Assembly (NCBI RefSeq): GCF_015704865.1
Contig: NZ_JADQTO010000015.1
Location: forward strand, 124,001 to 188,000
Length of the DNA: 64,000 nt
Reading direction: 5' to 3'
Source of the DNA: Actinoplanes aureus
Lineage (GTDB): Bacteria; Actinomycetota; Actinomycetes; Mycobacteriales; Micromonosporaceae
This document shows positions 33,181 through 42,107 of this stretch, in pieces (position 1 is the first letter of the stretch; every line of letters begins with the position of its first letter). Below the pieces are notes generated by a model. The model did no database searches. It saw only the letters and a list, made by a program, of their open reading frames with translations, and was not told the DNA's origin. Made by a program: the position numbers and the translations under genes.

Positions 33181-33579
33181 GGCGGGGAGCAGAGCGTGCA
33201 GCGGGGCTACCGGGACGACGTTTTCGGCCTTGGCTGCCAGGGCGGGGTCGACGGTGACCAGGGCGTCCGCCTGCAGGCGGGCGATCGCCAGGTATTCCGC
33301 GTCGCGCAGGGAGTCCCAGTTCTGGTCTCGCGCGATACGCCAGGCGGTGGTCCGGGAGACCCGGTCCCCGAGAAGGCGCATCCTCAGCTCGGTGATCCGC
33401 TCGTGGACGCGCAGTGCGGCCCTGTCGGTTCGCTCGCCGCGGCGTACGTCGGCCAGCAGGAATTGCAGCGCCTCGGAGCGGATGTTGTTCGGAGCGACCA
33501 GTTGGTGGCCGGTGTCGATGGGCAGCTCGTTGTCGATCAGATGCAGCAGCGTGGGGGCATCGATGACGTATCGCGCCAT
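33175..33579 (-). CDS. PIN-domain protein (VapC-like) without visible antitoxin
   Basis: 134 aa. PIN fold acidic residues are visible: D7 (YVIDAP), E36 (RSEALQFLL), D93 (SLRDAEYLAIA) and D111 (LVTVDPALA). It is a probable Mg-dependent ribonuclease toxin of the VapC family. A VapB antitoxin would be expected immediately upstream, but only 19 nt separate it from the FAD oxidase on the same strand and no short coding frame is evident. Its stop TAG belongs to repeat copy B. Confidence 0.85.
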   Translation of the reverse strand: MARYVIDAPTLLHLIDNELPIDTGHQLVAPNNIRSEALQFLLADVRRGERTDRAALRVHERITELRMRLLGDRVSRTTAWRIARDQNWDSLRDAEYLAIARLQADALVTVDPALAAKAENVVPVAPLHALLPAG

Positions 33580-33598
33580 CCCGTCAGCCTACGTCCGA

Positions 33599-34774
33599 TC
33601 AGGTGAACATCCGGTCCGGGTCGTGGCTGGCGTGGATTCGCCGCAGGCGGTCCGTGTTGCCCAGGGAGTAGGCCTCCGGCGGCAGGTCCGGCTCGGGGAA
33701 GTTGGGGTACGCGCCCCCGGTGCCGTACGGGTGGGTGATCGCGTAGGAGGACTCGAGCCACGGGCCGGGCCGCTCCCCCGCGCCGACCGTGGCGGTCTGC
33801 TTGAGCAGGAACCGGGCGTCCCGGTGCGGGAAGGCGGTCGCGTCCGCGGGCACCCGGTTGTACGCGCCGCCCCACGGGTTGAAGTCGAGTTCGCGCTGCT
33901 CTCCCGGCCGGTGGTCGGTGTTCAGCCGGTCGATCAGCTCGGCGGCCGGCACGGCCTGGCGGAAGAACTCCGAGCGAAGGTACGCGTGCCCGATGTCGCC
34001 GTCGCCGGCCAGCCACTGCTTCGTCGCGTGGTGGGTGCCGTGCTGCCGCTCGTCCGTGGACGGCCGCACCGCGATCAGCCGGATCAGGTGGTCCACCGCG
34101 GCCGGGCCGGGCGCCGCACCGAAGACCGTGACCGACAGCGGCGGTGCGGTGATCACCAGGCTGGGCGCGTACGCCTCGTCGAGCTCCGGCAGGGCGTGCT
34201 GCCAGGCGTCGAGCACGTCGGCGGCGGCCGGCGCCGGGAAGGTCAGCCGGAAGGCGGTGGAGTCGGGTGCCGGCACGGTCCGGAAGGTGAGCGAGGTGAC
34301 CACGCCGGGCGCACCGCCGCCGCGCAGCGCCCACAGCAGGTCGTCGCCGGCCTCGGTCACCGTGCCGTCCGCCAGCACGACGGTCGCGGCGAGGAGGCTG
34401 TCGCAGGTCAGGCCATGTCGGCGGCCGAGGATGCCGAGGCCGCCGCCGAGGGTCAAGCCGGCGATGCCGACCGTGGCGCCGCAGCCGGCCGGGACGGTGC
34501 GGCCGTGTGCGGCGAGGCGGTCGTACAGTTCGGCGAGCCGGGTACCCGCGCCGACGACGACCCGGTCGCCGTCGGCGCGTACGCCGGTCAGCGGGCTCAC
34601 GTCGATCACCGTGCCGGTGGTGCTGGATCGGCCGGCGAAGCAGTGCCCGCCGCCGCGCACGGCGACCGGGCGGCCGGCCCGGCGGGCCTCGGACACCGCT
34701 GCCACCACGTCCGCGGTCGAGGCGCATGGAAGCACAGTGGCGGGCCGGATGCCGGCGAAGCGAGGGAGAACCAT
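33599..34774 (-). CDS. FAD-linked oxidase (BBE/PCMH type)
   Basis: 391 aa. The N-terminal FAD-binding PCMH domain is shown by GRPVAVRGGGHCFAGRSSTTGTVID, with the His used for covalent FAD in this family, and by VGAGTRLAELYDRLAAHGRTVPAGCGATVGIAGLTLGGGLG. The C-terminal berberine-bridge part ends NTDRLRRIHASHDPDRMF. It would oxidise an alcohol or amine with O2. A Cys lies near the second possible FAD attachment site, but its register differs by one residue, so bicovalent FAD is uncertain. No signal peptide, so cytoplasmic. Confidence 0.9.
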   Translation of the reverse strand: MVLPRFAGIRPATVLPCASTADVVAAVSEARRAGRPVAVRGGGHCFAGRSSTTGTVIDVSPLTGVRADGDRVVVGAGTRLAELYDRLAAHGRTVPAGCGATVGIAGLTLGGGLGILGRRHGLTCDSLLAATVVLADGTVTEAGDDLLWALRGGGAPGVVTSLTFRTVPAPDSTAFRLTFPAPAAADVLDAWQHALPELDEAYAPSLVITAPPLSVTVFGAAPGPAAVDHLIRLIAVRPSTDERQHGTHHATKQWLAGDGDIGHAYLRSEFFRQAVPAAELIDRLNTDHRPGEQRELDFNPWGGAYNRVPADATAFPHRDARFLLKQTATVGAGERPGPWLESSYAITHPYGTGGAYPNFPEPDLPPEAYSLGNTDRLRRIHASHDPDRMFT

Positions 34775-34888
34775 CCGCCGACCCTAAACGCCGGGCGCGG
34801 CGGCGCCGGGTTTTTAAATCGATTGCCCCGGCCTCGCCGCACTGATGAGCTTGGGCGGTCCGCGAAGCCGAGCAGAGAGATCAGTGAG

Positions 34889-34996
34889 ATGCGTGCTGCG
34901 TACATGTCCCGCCCGGAAGGAGTCCGCACCCTCGTTAAGGACATGACGCTTGTCAATTCTCAATCTCGGCATCCTGGCCCACGTCGACGCCGGTAA
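34889..34996 (+). CDS. Candidate leader ORF overlapping the resistance gene start
   Basis: 35 aa (MRAAYMSRPEGVRTLVKDMT... ending GPRRR), in a different frame. Translation would run through the TTG start of the ribosomal-protection gene and stop 46 nt inside it. Ribosomal-protection genes such as tet(M) are preceded by leader peptides used for drug-dependent control, so this may act similarly. RBS is weak and codon use gives no proof. Confidence 0.3.
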   Translation: MRAAYMSRPEGVRTLVKDMTLVNSQSRHPGPRRRR

Positions 34997-36863
34997 GACC
35001 AGCCTCACCGAGCGCCTGCTGCACACCGCCGGAGTCATCGACCGTCTCGGCAGTGTCGACGACGGCAGCACGCAGACCGACACCCTCGATCTGGAGCGCC
35101 GCCGCGGCATCACCATCAAGTCGGCGGTGGTGTCGTTCCGGCTTCGTGACCGCACCGTCAACCTGATCGACACGCCCGGCCACCCGGACTTCATCGCCGA
35201 GGTGGAAAGGGTCCTCGGCGTGCTCGACGGCGCCGTTCTGGTGGTCTCCGCGGTGGAGGGTGTGCAGGCGCAGACCCGGGTGCTGGCCCGGACCCTGCAC
35301 CGGCTGCGCATCCCCACGCTCATCTTCGTGAACAAGGTGGACCGCACGGGCGCCCGCTTCGACGGCGTGCTCGACGAGATCGCCGCCCGGCTGAGCCCGG
35401 CGATCGTACCGATGAGCCGGGTCGACGGCCTCGGCGGCCGCGACGTGCGCGTCCGGCCCGGCGTCGACCTGCTGCGGCTCGCCGACCACGACGACGAGGT
35501 CCTGGCCGCGTTCGTGGAGGAACGCCCGCTGCCGCCGGTGCGGGTGCACGACCGGGTCCATCCGGTCTACTTCGGATCGGCGATCACCGGCGCCGGCGTC
35601 GACGACCTGGTCGACGGCATCACCCGGTTGCTGCCGGCGGCGACCGGCGACGCCGAGGGGACGCCGGCCGGCACGGTGTTCAAGGTCGACCGCGGGCCGG
35701 CCGGCGAGAAACTGGCCTACCTGCGGATGTTCGAGGGCACGTTGCGGGTGCGCGACACCGCCGGGCCGGATCGGATCACCGGCATCGAGGTCTTCGCCGA
35801 CGGCGCGACCAAGACCCGGGACGCGATCCGCGCGGGTGAGATCGGCCGGCTGCGCGGGCTCGGCTCGGTCCGGATCGGGGACGCTTTGGGCGTACGCGAA
35901 AAGGCTGTTCAACCGCATTTCGCGCCGCCCAGCCTGGAGACCGCGGTGCTCGCGTCCCGCCGAGCGGAGCGCGGCGCCCTGCATGCCGCGCTCACCGAGC
36001 TCGCCGAGCAGGATCCGCTGATCAATCTGCGACAGGACGACGAGCGCCAGGAGGTGTACGTCTCGCTCTACGGCGAGGTGCAGAAGGAGGTCGTCGAGGC
36101 CACCCTGGCCGAGCAGTACGGGCTGACCGTGACGTTCCGGGAGACCACCACGATCTGCGTGGAACGGCTCGCCGGCGTCGGCGAGGCGGTCGAGTTCAAC
36201 CAGGTCGACCCCAACCCGTTCCTGGCCACGGTGGGCCTGCGGGTGGCACCGGCGGCGCCCGGCTCGGGGGTGTCGTTCGGCCTGGGCGTGGAGCTGGGGT
36301 CGATGCCGGCGGCCTTCTTCGCGGCGGTGGAGCAGACCGTGCGCGAGACGCTGCGGCAGGGCCTGCACGGCTGGTCGGTGCCGGACTGCGCGGTCACCAT
36401 GACCCACTCGGGGTATTCGCCGCGGCAGTCACACTCACACGCCATTTTCGACAAGAGCATGTCCAGTACCGGCGCCGACTTCCGCCTGCTCACCCCGCTG
36501 GTGCTGATGACGGCGCTGCGCCGGGCCGGCACGGTCGTGCACGAGCCGATCCACGCCTTCCGCGCCGAGGTGCCGCCCGGCACGGTTCCCGCGGTGCTGC
36601 CGGTGCTGGCCCGGTTGGGCGCGGTGCCGCTGTCGACCGGCCCGGCCGAGATCGCCGGGGAGATCCCGGCGGCCCGGGTGCACGAGCTGACCCGGCGGCT
36701 GCCCGCGCTGACCCGTGGCGAGGGTGTCCTGGAGAGCGCCTTCGCCCGCTACGCACCGGTACGGGGTCCGGCCCCGTCCCGGGAACGGACCGGCCCGGAT
36801 CCGCTCGACCGCAAGGAGTACCTGCTGCGGGTGGTCCGCCGCACCGGCGCCCGGCAGACATAG
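34950..36863 (+). CDS. otrA: OtrA-type ribosomal protection GTPase (tetracycline resistance family)
   Basis: 637 aa. TTG start at 34950 with AAGGA upstream; the nearby ATG at 34943 is out of frame, and LNLGILAHVDAGKTSLTERLL starts four residues in, as in OtrA. GTPase motifs: AHVDAGKTS (G1), RGITIKSA (switch I), DTPGH (G3), NKVD (G4). EF-G-like domains II-V follow, with the SILxxYGEVQKE and HSGYSPRQSHSHAIFDKSMS stretches of Tet(M)/OtrA. It would dislodge tetracycline from the ribosome. Symbol given by similarity; not adjacent to a biosynthetic cluster here. Confidence 0.88.
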   Translation: MSILNLGILAHVDAGKTSLTERLLHTAGVIDRLGSVDDGSTQTDTLDLERRRGITIKSAVVSFRLRDRTVNLIDTPGHPDFIAEVERVLGVLDGAVLVVSAVEGVQAQTRVLARTLHRLRIPTLIFVNKVDRTGARFDGVLDEIAARLSPAIVPMSRVDGLGGRDVRVRPGVDLLRLADHDDEVLAAFVEERPLPPVRVHDRVHPVYFGSAITGAGVDDLVDGITRLLPAATGDAEGTPAGTVFKVDRGPAGEKLAYLRMFEGTLRVRDTAGPDRITGIEVFADGATKTRDAIRAGEIGRLRGLGSVRIGDALGVREKAVQPHFAPPSLETAVLASRRAERGALHAALTELAEQDPLINLRQDDERQEVYVSLYGEVQKEVVEATLAEQYGLTVTFRETTTICVERLAGVGEAVEFNQVDPNPFLATVGLRVAPAAPGSGVSFGLGVELGSMPAAFFAAVEQTVRETLRQGLHGWSVPDCAVTMTHSGYSPRQSHSHAIFDKSMSSTGADFRLLTPLVLMTALRRAGTVVHEPIHAFRAEVPPGTVPAVLPVLARLGAVPLSTGPAEIAGEIPAARVHELTRRLPALTRGEGVLESAFARYAPVRGPAPSRERTGPDPLDRKEYLLRVVRRTGARQT

Positions 36864-37035
36864 CGGACCACTCGTTCGTAGTACGCCGTCCGGCGCGACC
36901 CCGCGGGCTCGTGCCGGGACTCGGGCGAGCCCAGGCCCGGGATCGGCCGGTTCACCGTACCGGTGTCGCCCGATCGGGGCGTTGACCCACATGTTGGCGT
37001 CCGTCAATTCTGTGGCGTCAGCAGAAGGGGGTCCG

Positions 37036-39282
37036 ATGGGCCGCACAACCGGCGCGAACGGCCGGGCCGGGCACACGATCCGTGGCCGCATCGTCCGCAT
37101 CCTCGCGCTCCCTGTCGCGGCCGTGCTGCTCCTGCTCTCCGTGGTGGTGGCCGAGGAACTGGCCGGCTACCGGCTCGCCGCGCGAACCGACCGGGCGATC
37201 ACCCTCGACCTCGCCGTGCAGTCCCTCGTGCAGGAGGTGCAGACCGAGCGCGGGGTGACCGCCGGCCTGCTCGCCGGCAACGCGGCCTTCCGCGCCGAGG
37301 TGGCACCGGCCCGGCAGCGGGTGGACCGCGAGCACCAGGCGTTGCGGGATCTGGTCGCGGACGGCGACCTGGACGGGCAGGTGACCGGCGCGCTCGACCG
37401 GATGGCGGCGCTGCCGGCCGTCCGGGAGGACGCCGACGCCGGCGGCGCCGACCGGGCCGAGGTCTTCGCCGACTACAACGACCTGATCGAGGATCTCGGT
37501 GAGGTCTATTTCGCCCTGGACAACGCGGCCGACGCGCAGACGCGGCTCGGTTCCGAGGCGCTCACCATGCTCAACGCCGCGAAGGAGGTCACCGCCCGGC
37601 AGCGCGCCTTCCTCAACGGGGTCTTCTCGGCCGGCGGGTTCCGCGACGGCGAGTTCCTCCAGTTCGTCCAGCTGCGCTCGGACCGCGACATCGCCCTCGA
37701 GGAGTTCGAGGAGTACGCCACCCCGACCGCCGTCGCGGCGAAGAACTATCTGCTCAGCACCGGCCCCGCGACGCAGGCGCTGCAGTACGAGCAGCTCGCG
37801 CTGGCCTCCGGTGACGGGCAGCCGCTCCAGCTCGACCCGCAGGCCTGGTGGTCCTCGCTGACCACGGTGCTGGACGACATGTCACAGCTGGCCCGGCACA
37901 TCGGCTCGACCCTCAAGGCCCGCGCCGAGGTGCTCCGGGAACGGGCCGACCTGCGGCTGGCCGGTCTGGCCGCGATCGTGCTGCTCTGCATCGGCGGGGC
38001 CCTCTACCTGGCGACCGGCGCGGCGCGGTCGCTGGCCGGGCCGCTGTCCGGCCTGGCGACCGAGGCGAACCGGCTGGCCGGCGAGCGGCTGCCGGAGGCG
38101 GTGCGCCGGGCGGTCGCCGAGGACGAGGGCGGGCCACCGGACCCGGTGCCGATCGCCGGGAGCGCGAGCATCGAGGTGCGCCAGGTCGCCGACGCGCTGG
38201 ACCGGGTGCAGGCGACGGCGTACGCCCTCGCGACCGAACAGGCGCGACTGCGGCGTACGAGTGCCGAGTCCCTGGCCAACCTCGGCCGCCGTAACCAGAA
38301 CCTGCTGCGCCGCCAGCTCGGGTTCATCACCAGCCTGGAACGCGAGGAGTCCAGTCCGGCCGGGCTGGCGAACCTGTTCGAGCTGGATCACCTGGCCACC
38401 CGGATGCGGCGCAACGCGGAGAGCCTGCTGGTCCTGGTCGGCGCGGCCAGTCCCCGGCAGTGGTCGGGCCCGCTGCCGCTGACCGACGTGATCCGGGCCG
38501 CCGTCTCCGAGGTCGAGGAGTACCGGCGGGTGTCGCTGCGCCGCCTGGACGAGGCGATGGTGGCGGGCTCGGTGGTCAGCGGGCTCGCCCACCTGCTCGC
38601 CGAGCTGATCGAGAACGGTCTGGTGTTCTCTCCACCGGACCCTGGACGTGGAGATACACGGCCGGTTGGTGGACGGCGGCTACCTGATCGCGGTCTGCGA
38701 CCAGGGCGTCGGCATGAGCCAGGCCGACCTGGACACGGCCAACCAACGGCTGCGCGGCGAGGGCGACTTCATCACCGCGCCGGCCAGGTTCCTCGGTCAC
38801 TACGTGGTCGGGCGGCTGGCGGCCGAGATGGGCGTCGAGGTCGAGCTGGGACGGTCCGCGGTGACCGGAGTGACCGCCCGATCATGCTGCCGGCCGGCAT
38901 CCTCGCCGAGCCGGCGGCGCTGGTCGCGGGGCGGCCGCCGGGTGAGGAACTGCCCTCGACCCGGCTGCCGCGGGGCACGCGGCCGGGAGCTGTCGAAGTC
39001 GACTATGTCGTGGTGGCCGAGCGACCGGCGGTGCCGGCGCCGCGGCGGCCCCTCGATGCGCCGCTGGTGGAGACGGCGCCTGGCGTCGCGCGTACCGCGA
39101 ACGGTTTGCGCAAGCGCGTCCCCCGTGCCCAGCGCGCCCCGGCGGCCGCGGCGCCCACCCCACCGCCGGAGCCGGCCGCACCGGTCACCGACTCGCCGGA
39201 GGCGATACGCACCCGGCTGACGGCGCTGCGCGACGGCATCCGGCGCGGCGCCGCCCAGAATCCGCCCGCGAGGAGCTTGTGA
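37036..39282 (+). pseudogene. cvnA: Conservon histidine kinase (cvnA-like) with NIT sensor; double frameshift in ATPase domain
   Basis: ATG at 37036. One N-terminal TM, a NIT (nitrate/nitrite-sensing) domain at ~40-310 (VQTERGVTAGLLAGN), a second TM (~315-335) and HAMP, then the kinase core (AELIENGLVFSPPD = N-box). After SPPD near 38640 the frame is wrong until ~38880: the expected text (HGRLVDGGYLIAVCDQGVGM ... LGHYVVGRLAAEMGVEVELG) is in the +1 frame. Apparent loss of five bases in a GGACC tandem and one G near 38880 restores the original frame (IMLPAGILAEP). Either a damaged kinase or sequencing errors. Coupled (TGATG) to the Roadblock gene. Confidence 0.85.
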
Positions 39283-39707
39283 TGAGCGTGGAAGCTCAGG
39301 CCGACCGGCACCAGTTCAACTGGCTGCTCGGCAACTTCGTCCATCAGACCGACGGAGTACGCGACGCCGTGGCGGTGTCGTCGGACGGCCTGCTGATCGC
39401 CGCCTCCGAGGGGCTGCACCGGCCGGATGCCGACCAGCTCGCCGCGATCGTGTCCAGCCTGGCCAGCCTGGCCCGCAGTGCCTCCCGGCGGTACGAGTTC
39501 GACGGCCTCAAACTGATCATGATCGAGATGTACCGGGGTTTCCTGGTGATCTCGGTGATCCCGGGCGGCAGCTGTCTGGGCGTGGTCGCCACCGGGGACT
39601 GCGACCTCGGCCTGGTCGGCTACGAGATCTCGGTGCTCGCCGAACGGTTCGGCGAGCTGCTCACCCCGGCGCTGATCGCCGAGTCGCGGCAGCACCTGCC
39701 GCGATGA
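39282..39707 (+). CDS. cvnB: Roadblock/LC7-domain protein (CvnB-like)
   Basis: 141 aa; the ATG at 39282 overlaps the kinase stop (TGATG) with AGGAG upstream. The Roadblock/LC7 fold is visible (FNWLLGNFVHQTDGVRDAVAVSSDGLLIAASEG, EFDGLKLIMIEMYRGFLVISVI, GDCDLGLVGYEISVLAERFG). In conservons it serves as a GTPase-regulating (GAP/GEF-like) subunit for the CvnD GTPase. Ends ATGA into cvnC. Part of the order kinase-Roadblock-DUF742-GTPase. Confidence 0.95.
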   Translation: MSVEAQADRHQFNWLLGNFVHQTDGVRDAVAVSSDGLLIAASEGLHRPDADQLAAIVSSLASLARSASRRYEFDGLKLIMIEMYRGFLVISVIPGGSCLGVVATGDCDLGLVGYEISVLAERFGELLTPALIAESRQHLPR

Positions 39708-40042
39708 ACCCGGCCGACGAGGATCCCGTGGTACGCCCGTTCATGCTCACCGGCGGGCGGACCCAGCCGCTGCAGGACGGGTTGCGTATCGAGACCCAGC
39801 TGATGGCCGTACCGGCCGCGCTGTCGGCGCCGCTGCGCTTCGAGTCGCGGCGCATCGTCGAGCTGTGCCAGAGCCCGAGGTCGATCGCCGACCTGGCGGT
39901 GGCGCTGGCCGCACCGCTCGGCGTGGTCCGGGTCATCGTCGCCGACCTCATCACCCAGGGTCTGGTACGCGTACGGAACGCGCCGGACACCCTCAGCACC
40001 GCGTTGATCGAAAGGATCCGGGATCGTGTTCGGGCGCTCTGA
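39704..40042 (+). CDS. cvnC: DUF742 protein (CvnC-like)
   Basis: 112 aa. Starts in the ATGA overlap with cvnB. Contains VRPFMLTGGRTQPLQDGLRIETQLMA and RRIVELCQSPRSIADLAVALAAPLGVVRVIVADLITQGLV, the DUF742 winged-helix-like signature of conservons. It overlaps the GTPase gene by 17 nt. Function in the conservon complex is thought to be adaptor or DNA-binding; direct proof is lacking. Confidence 0.94.
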   Translation: MNPADEDPVVRPFMLTGGRTQPLQDGLRIETQLMAVPAALSAPLRFESRRIVELCQSPRSIADLAVALAAPLGVVRVIVADLITQGLVRVRNAPDTLSTALIERIRDRVRAL

Positions 40043-40622
40043 GACGCCGGCCGTGCCGCCGCCGGTCGCCGTGAAGGTCGTCATCAGCGGCGGCTTCGGG
40101 GTCGGCAAGACGACGTTCGTCGGCGCGGTCTCCGAGATCGAACCGCTCGTCACCGAGGCGGAGATGACCGAGCGATCGATCGGGGTGGACGACACGTCCG
40201 CGGTCACCGGCAAGACCACCACGACGGTCGCCCTGGACTTCGGCCGCATCACCCTCGACGACGCGCTGCTGCTGTACCTGTTCGGTACGCCCGGCCAGGA
40301 CCGGTTCGCGTTCCTCTGGGACGACCTGGTCACCGGGGCGCTCGGAGCGATCGTGCTGGTCGACACCCGGCGGGTCGAGGACTGCTTCCCGGCCATCGAC
40401 TACTTCGAGGACCACGACATCCCGTTCATCGTCGGAGTCAACACCTTCGACGGGGCGCGCCGGTTCGCGCTCGGCGAGATCCGCGAGGCGCTCGACCTGC
40501 CTGGGCAGCACCCGCTGCTGGAGTGCGACGCGCGCCGGCGGGAGTCGGTGAAGGCGGTCCTGGTCGCCCTCACCGAACAGGTCCTCGCCAAGCGGCTCGC
40601 CCGCCGCGCCGGGGTGTCGTGA
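40026..40622 (+). CDS. cvnD: Conservon small GTPase (CvnD-like)
   Basis: 198 aa, GTG start. P-loop SGGFGVGKTTFVGAV at ~20-34, G2 threonine region, G3 FGTPGQDRF (DxxG variant TPGQ), G4-like NTFD. The family is the MglA-like conservon ATP/GTP-binding protein that binds the Roadblock partner and the histidine kinase at the membrane. TGATG overlap joins it to the betaine-type binding protein gene, not normally part of the four-gene unit. Confidence 0.95.
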   Translation: MFGRSETPAVPPPVAVKVVISGGFGVGKTTFVGAVSEIEPLVTEAEMTERSIGVDDTSAVTGKTTTTVALDFGRITLDDALLLYLFGTPGQDRFAFLWDDLVTGALGAIVLVDTRRVEDCFPAIDYFEDHDIPFIVGVNTFDGARRFALGEIREALDLPGQHPLLECDARRRESVKAVLVALTEQVLAKRLARRAGVS

Positions 40623-41575
40623 TGAACGCCGTCCGGCGGGCGGTGGCCGTACTGGCGTTGCTGCTGGCCGGCGGGTGCGGCGGCGCCTCGACGGCGATCG
40701 TCGCCGCGCCCGGTGTGCCCGCCGGGGTGCCCTGCGGGACCGTGACCATCGCGGTGAATCCGTGGGCCGGGTATGCCGCGAACGTCGCCGTGGTCGGCTA
40801 CCTGTTGCGTACGGAACTCGGCTGCACCGTGCGGACGAAGGAGCTCACCGAGGACGACTCGTGGGCCGGCATCGCCTCGGGCGAGGTCGACGTCATCCTG
40901 GAGAACTGGGGCCACGACGACCTGCGCCGCAGGTACATCGACCAGCAGAAGGTCGCCGTGTCGCTGGGTGCGACCGGCAACCAGGGCGTCATCGGCTGGT
41001 ACGTGCCGCCGTGGATGAAGGCCGAGCATCCGGACATCACCGACTGGCAGACCCTCAACCGGTACGCCCCGCTGTTCCGTACCGGCCGCTCCGGCAAGCG
41101 CGGGCAGTTCCTCGCCGGCGACCCGTCGTTCGTCACCAACGACGCCGCTCTGATCACGAACCTCCGCCTGAACTACACCGTCGTGCACGCCGGCAGCGAG
41201 GACCGGCTCATCCGCGCCTTCCAGCGGGCCGAGGCGGACCGTACGCCGCTGCTGGGCTACTTCTACGAACCGCAGTGGCTGCTCGCCGAACTCGACCTGG
41301 TGCACATCCCGCTGCCGCGTCACCGGCCCGGCTGCGACGTCGACCCGAAGGCGGTCGCCTGCGACTACCCGGCGTACCTGCTGGACAAGGTCGGCCGGGC
41401 CGGTTTCCTGCGTTCCGGCAGCCCGGCCGTCGAACTGATCGAGAACTTCCGGTGGACCAACGCCGACCAGAACGCGGTCGCCCGCGACCTGACCGTGAAC
41501 GGGCTCAGCCCGGACGAGGCAGCCCGCCGGTGGCTCACCGCACACCCGCGGCAATGGCGGAAGTGGCTGCCGTGA
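40622..41575 (+). CDS. Glycine betaine/quaternary amine-binding lipoprotein (OpuAC type)
   Basis: 317 aa. Signal peptide with lipobox LLAGGC near residue 19-20, giving a lipoprotein. OpuAC fold: VTIAVNPWAGYAANVAVVGYLLRTELGCTV, GEVDVILENWGHDD, GYFYEPQWLLAELDL, and W residues spaced as in the aromatic choline/betaine cage. No permease or ATPase is adjacent. Its ATG overlaps the stop of cvnD (TGATG), so it is cotranslated with the conservon, suggesting it presents a ligand to the NIT-type sensor or a distant transporter. Confidence 0.9.
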   Translation: MNAVRRAVAVLALLLAGGCGGASTAIVAAPGVPAGVPCGTVTIAVNPWAGYAANVAVVGYLLRTELGCTVRTKELTEDDSWAGIASGEVDVILENWGHDDLRRRYIDQQKVAVSLGATGNQGVIGWYVPPWMKAEHPDITDWQTLNRYAPLFRTGRSGKRGQFLAGDPSFVTNDAALITNLRLNYTVVHAGSEDRLIRAFQRAEADRTPLLGYFYEPQWLLAELDLVHIPLPRHRPGCDVDPKAVACDYPAYLLDKVGRAGFLRSGSPAVELIENFRWTNADQNAVARDLTVNGLSPDEAARRWLTAHPRQWRKWLP

Positions 41576-41598
41576 CCACCGGCGAGGAGCCGGCCACC

Positions 41599-42015
41599 TC
41601 AGCTGACCGCGGTGCCCTGACGCTCGAGGGCACGCGTCTTCAGCTGCTCGAACTCGATGGCGTTGATGGTGCCGGAGTCCAGCAGCCCCTTCGCCTTCGC
41701 GATCTCTTCGGTGGCGTTGGCGGGGCCGGCCGCGGGAGCCGCCACCGAGCGGATGTAGGCCTCCTGGTGCTTCTGCATCTCGGCGTGCGCGGCCATGGCC
41801 CGCTCGGTCATGCCGGAGCCGCGGGCGATCAGGTAGACCAGCATGCCGAGGAACGGCAGGAAGATCAGGAACAGCACCCACATGGTCTTGGCGAACCCGC
41901 CGAGGTCCCGGCTGCGGAACAGGTCGCCGAAGATGAAGAACAGGCCCATGAACCAGCCCAGGAAGATGAAGAATTCCAGCATGGCCAGCAGGAACGACCC
42001 ATTGTCGTCGAACAT
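41599..42015 (-). CDS. Membrane protein with PLDc_N and SHOCT domains
   Basis: 138 aa. Two N-terminal helices: LLAMLEFFIFLGWFMGLFFIF and TMWVLFLIFLPFLGMLVYLIAR. The second is typical of PLDc_N (phospholipase D nuclease N-terminal) proteins. The C-terminal SHOCT motif is ATEEIAKAKGLLDSGTINAIEFEQLKTRAL. SHOCT domains mediate oligomerisation. Upstream on the same strand lies the two-component kinase gene (92 nt away), but it may have its own promoter. Confidence 0.9.
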   Translation of the reverse strand: MFDDNGSFLLAMLEFFIFLGWFMGLFFIFGDLFRSRDLGGFAKTMWVLFLIFLPFLGMLVYLIARGSGMTERAMAAHAEMQKHQEAYIRSVAAPAAGPANATEEIAKAKGLLDSGTINAIEFEQLKTRALERQGTAVS

Positions 42016-42107
42016 GGCGGTAGCCTTCCGGCTCGAGATCGATGTTCTTGTCTGTCTCTAGTGCACCGCCCGCTCGCCGTCCCGTCCTCATCCGCCGGGG
42101 AGGGTTT

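Noticed and set aside
34943..34996. ATG at 34943 as the start of the resistance GTPase
   Set aside because: It is out of frame with the G1 motif; the TTG at 34950 gives the expected N-terminus.
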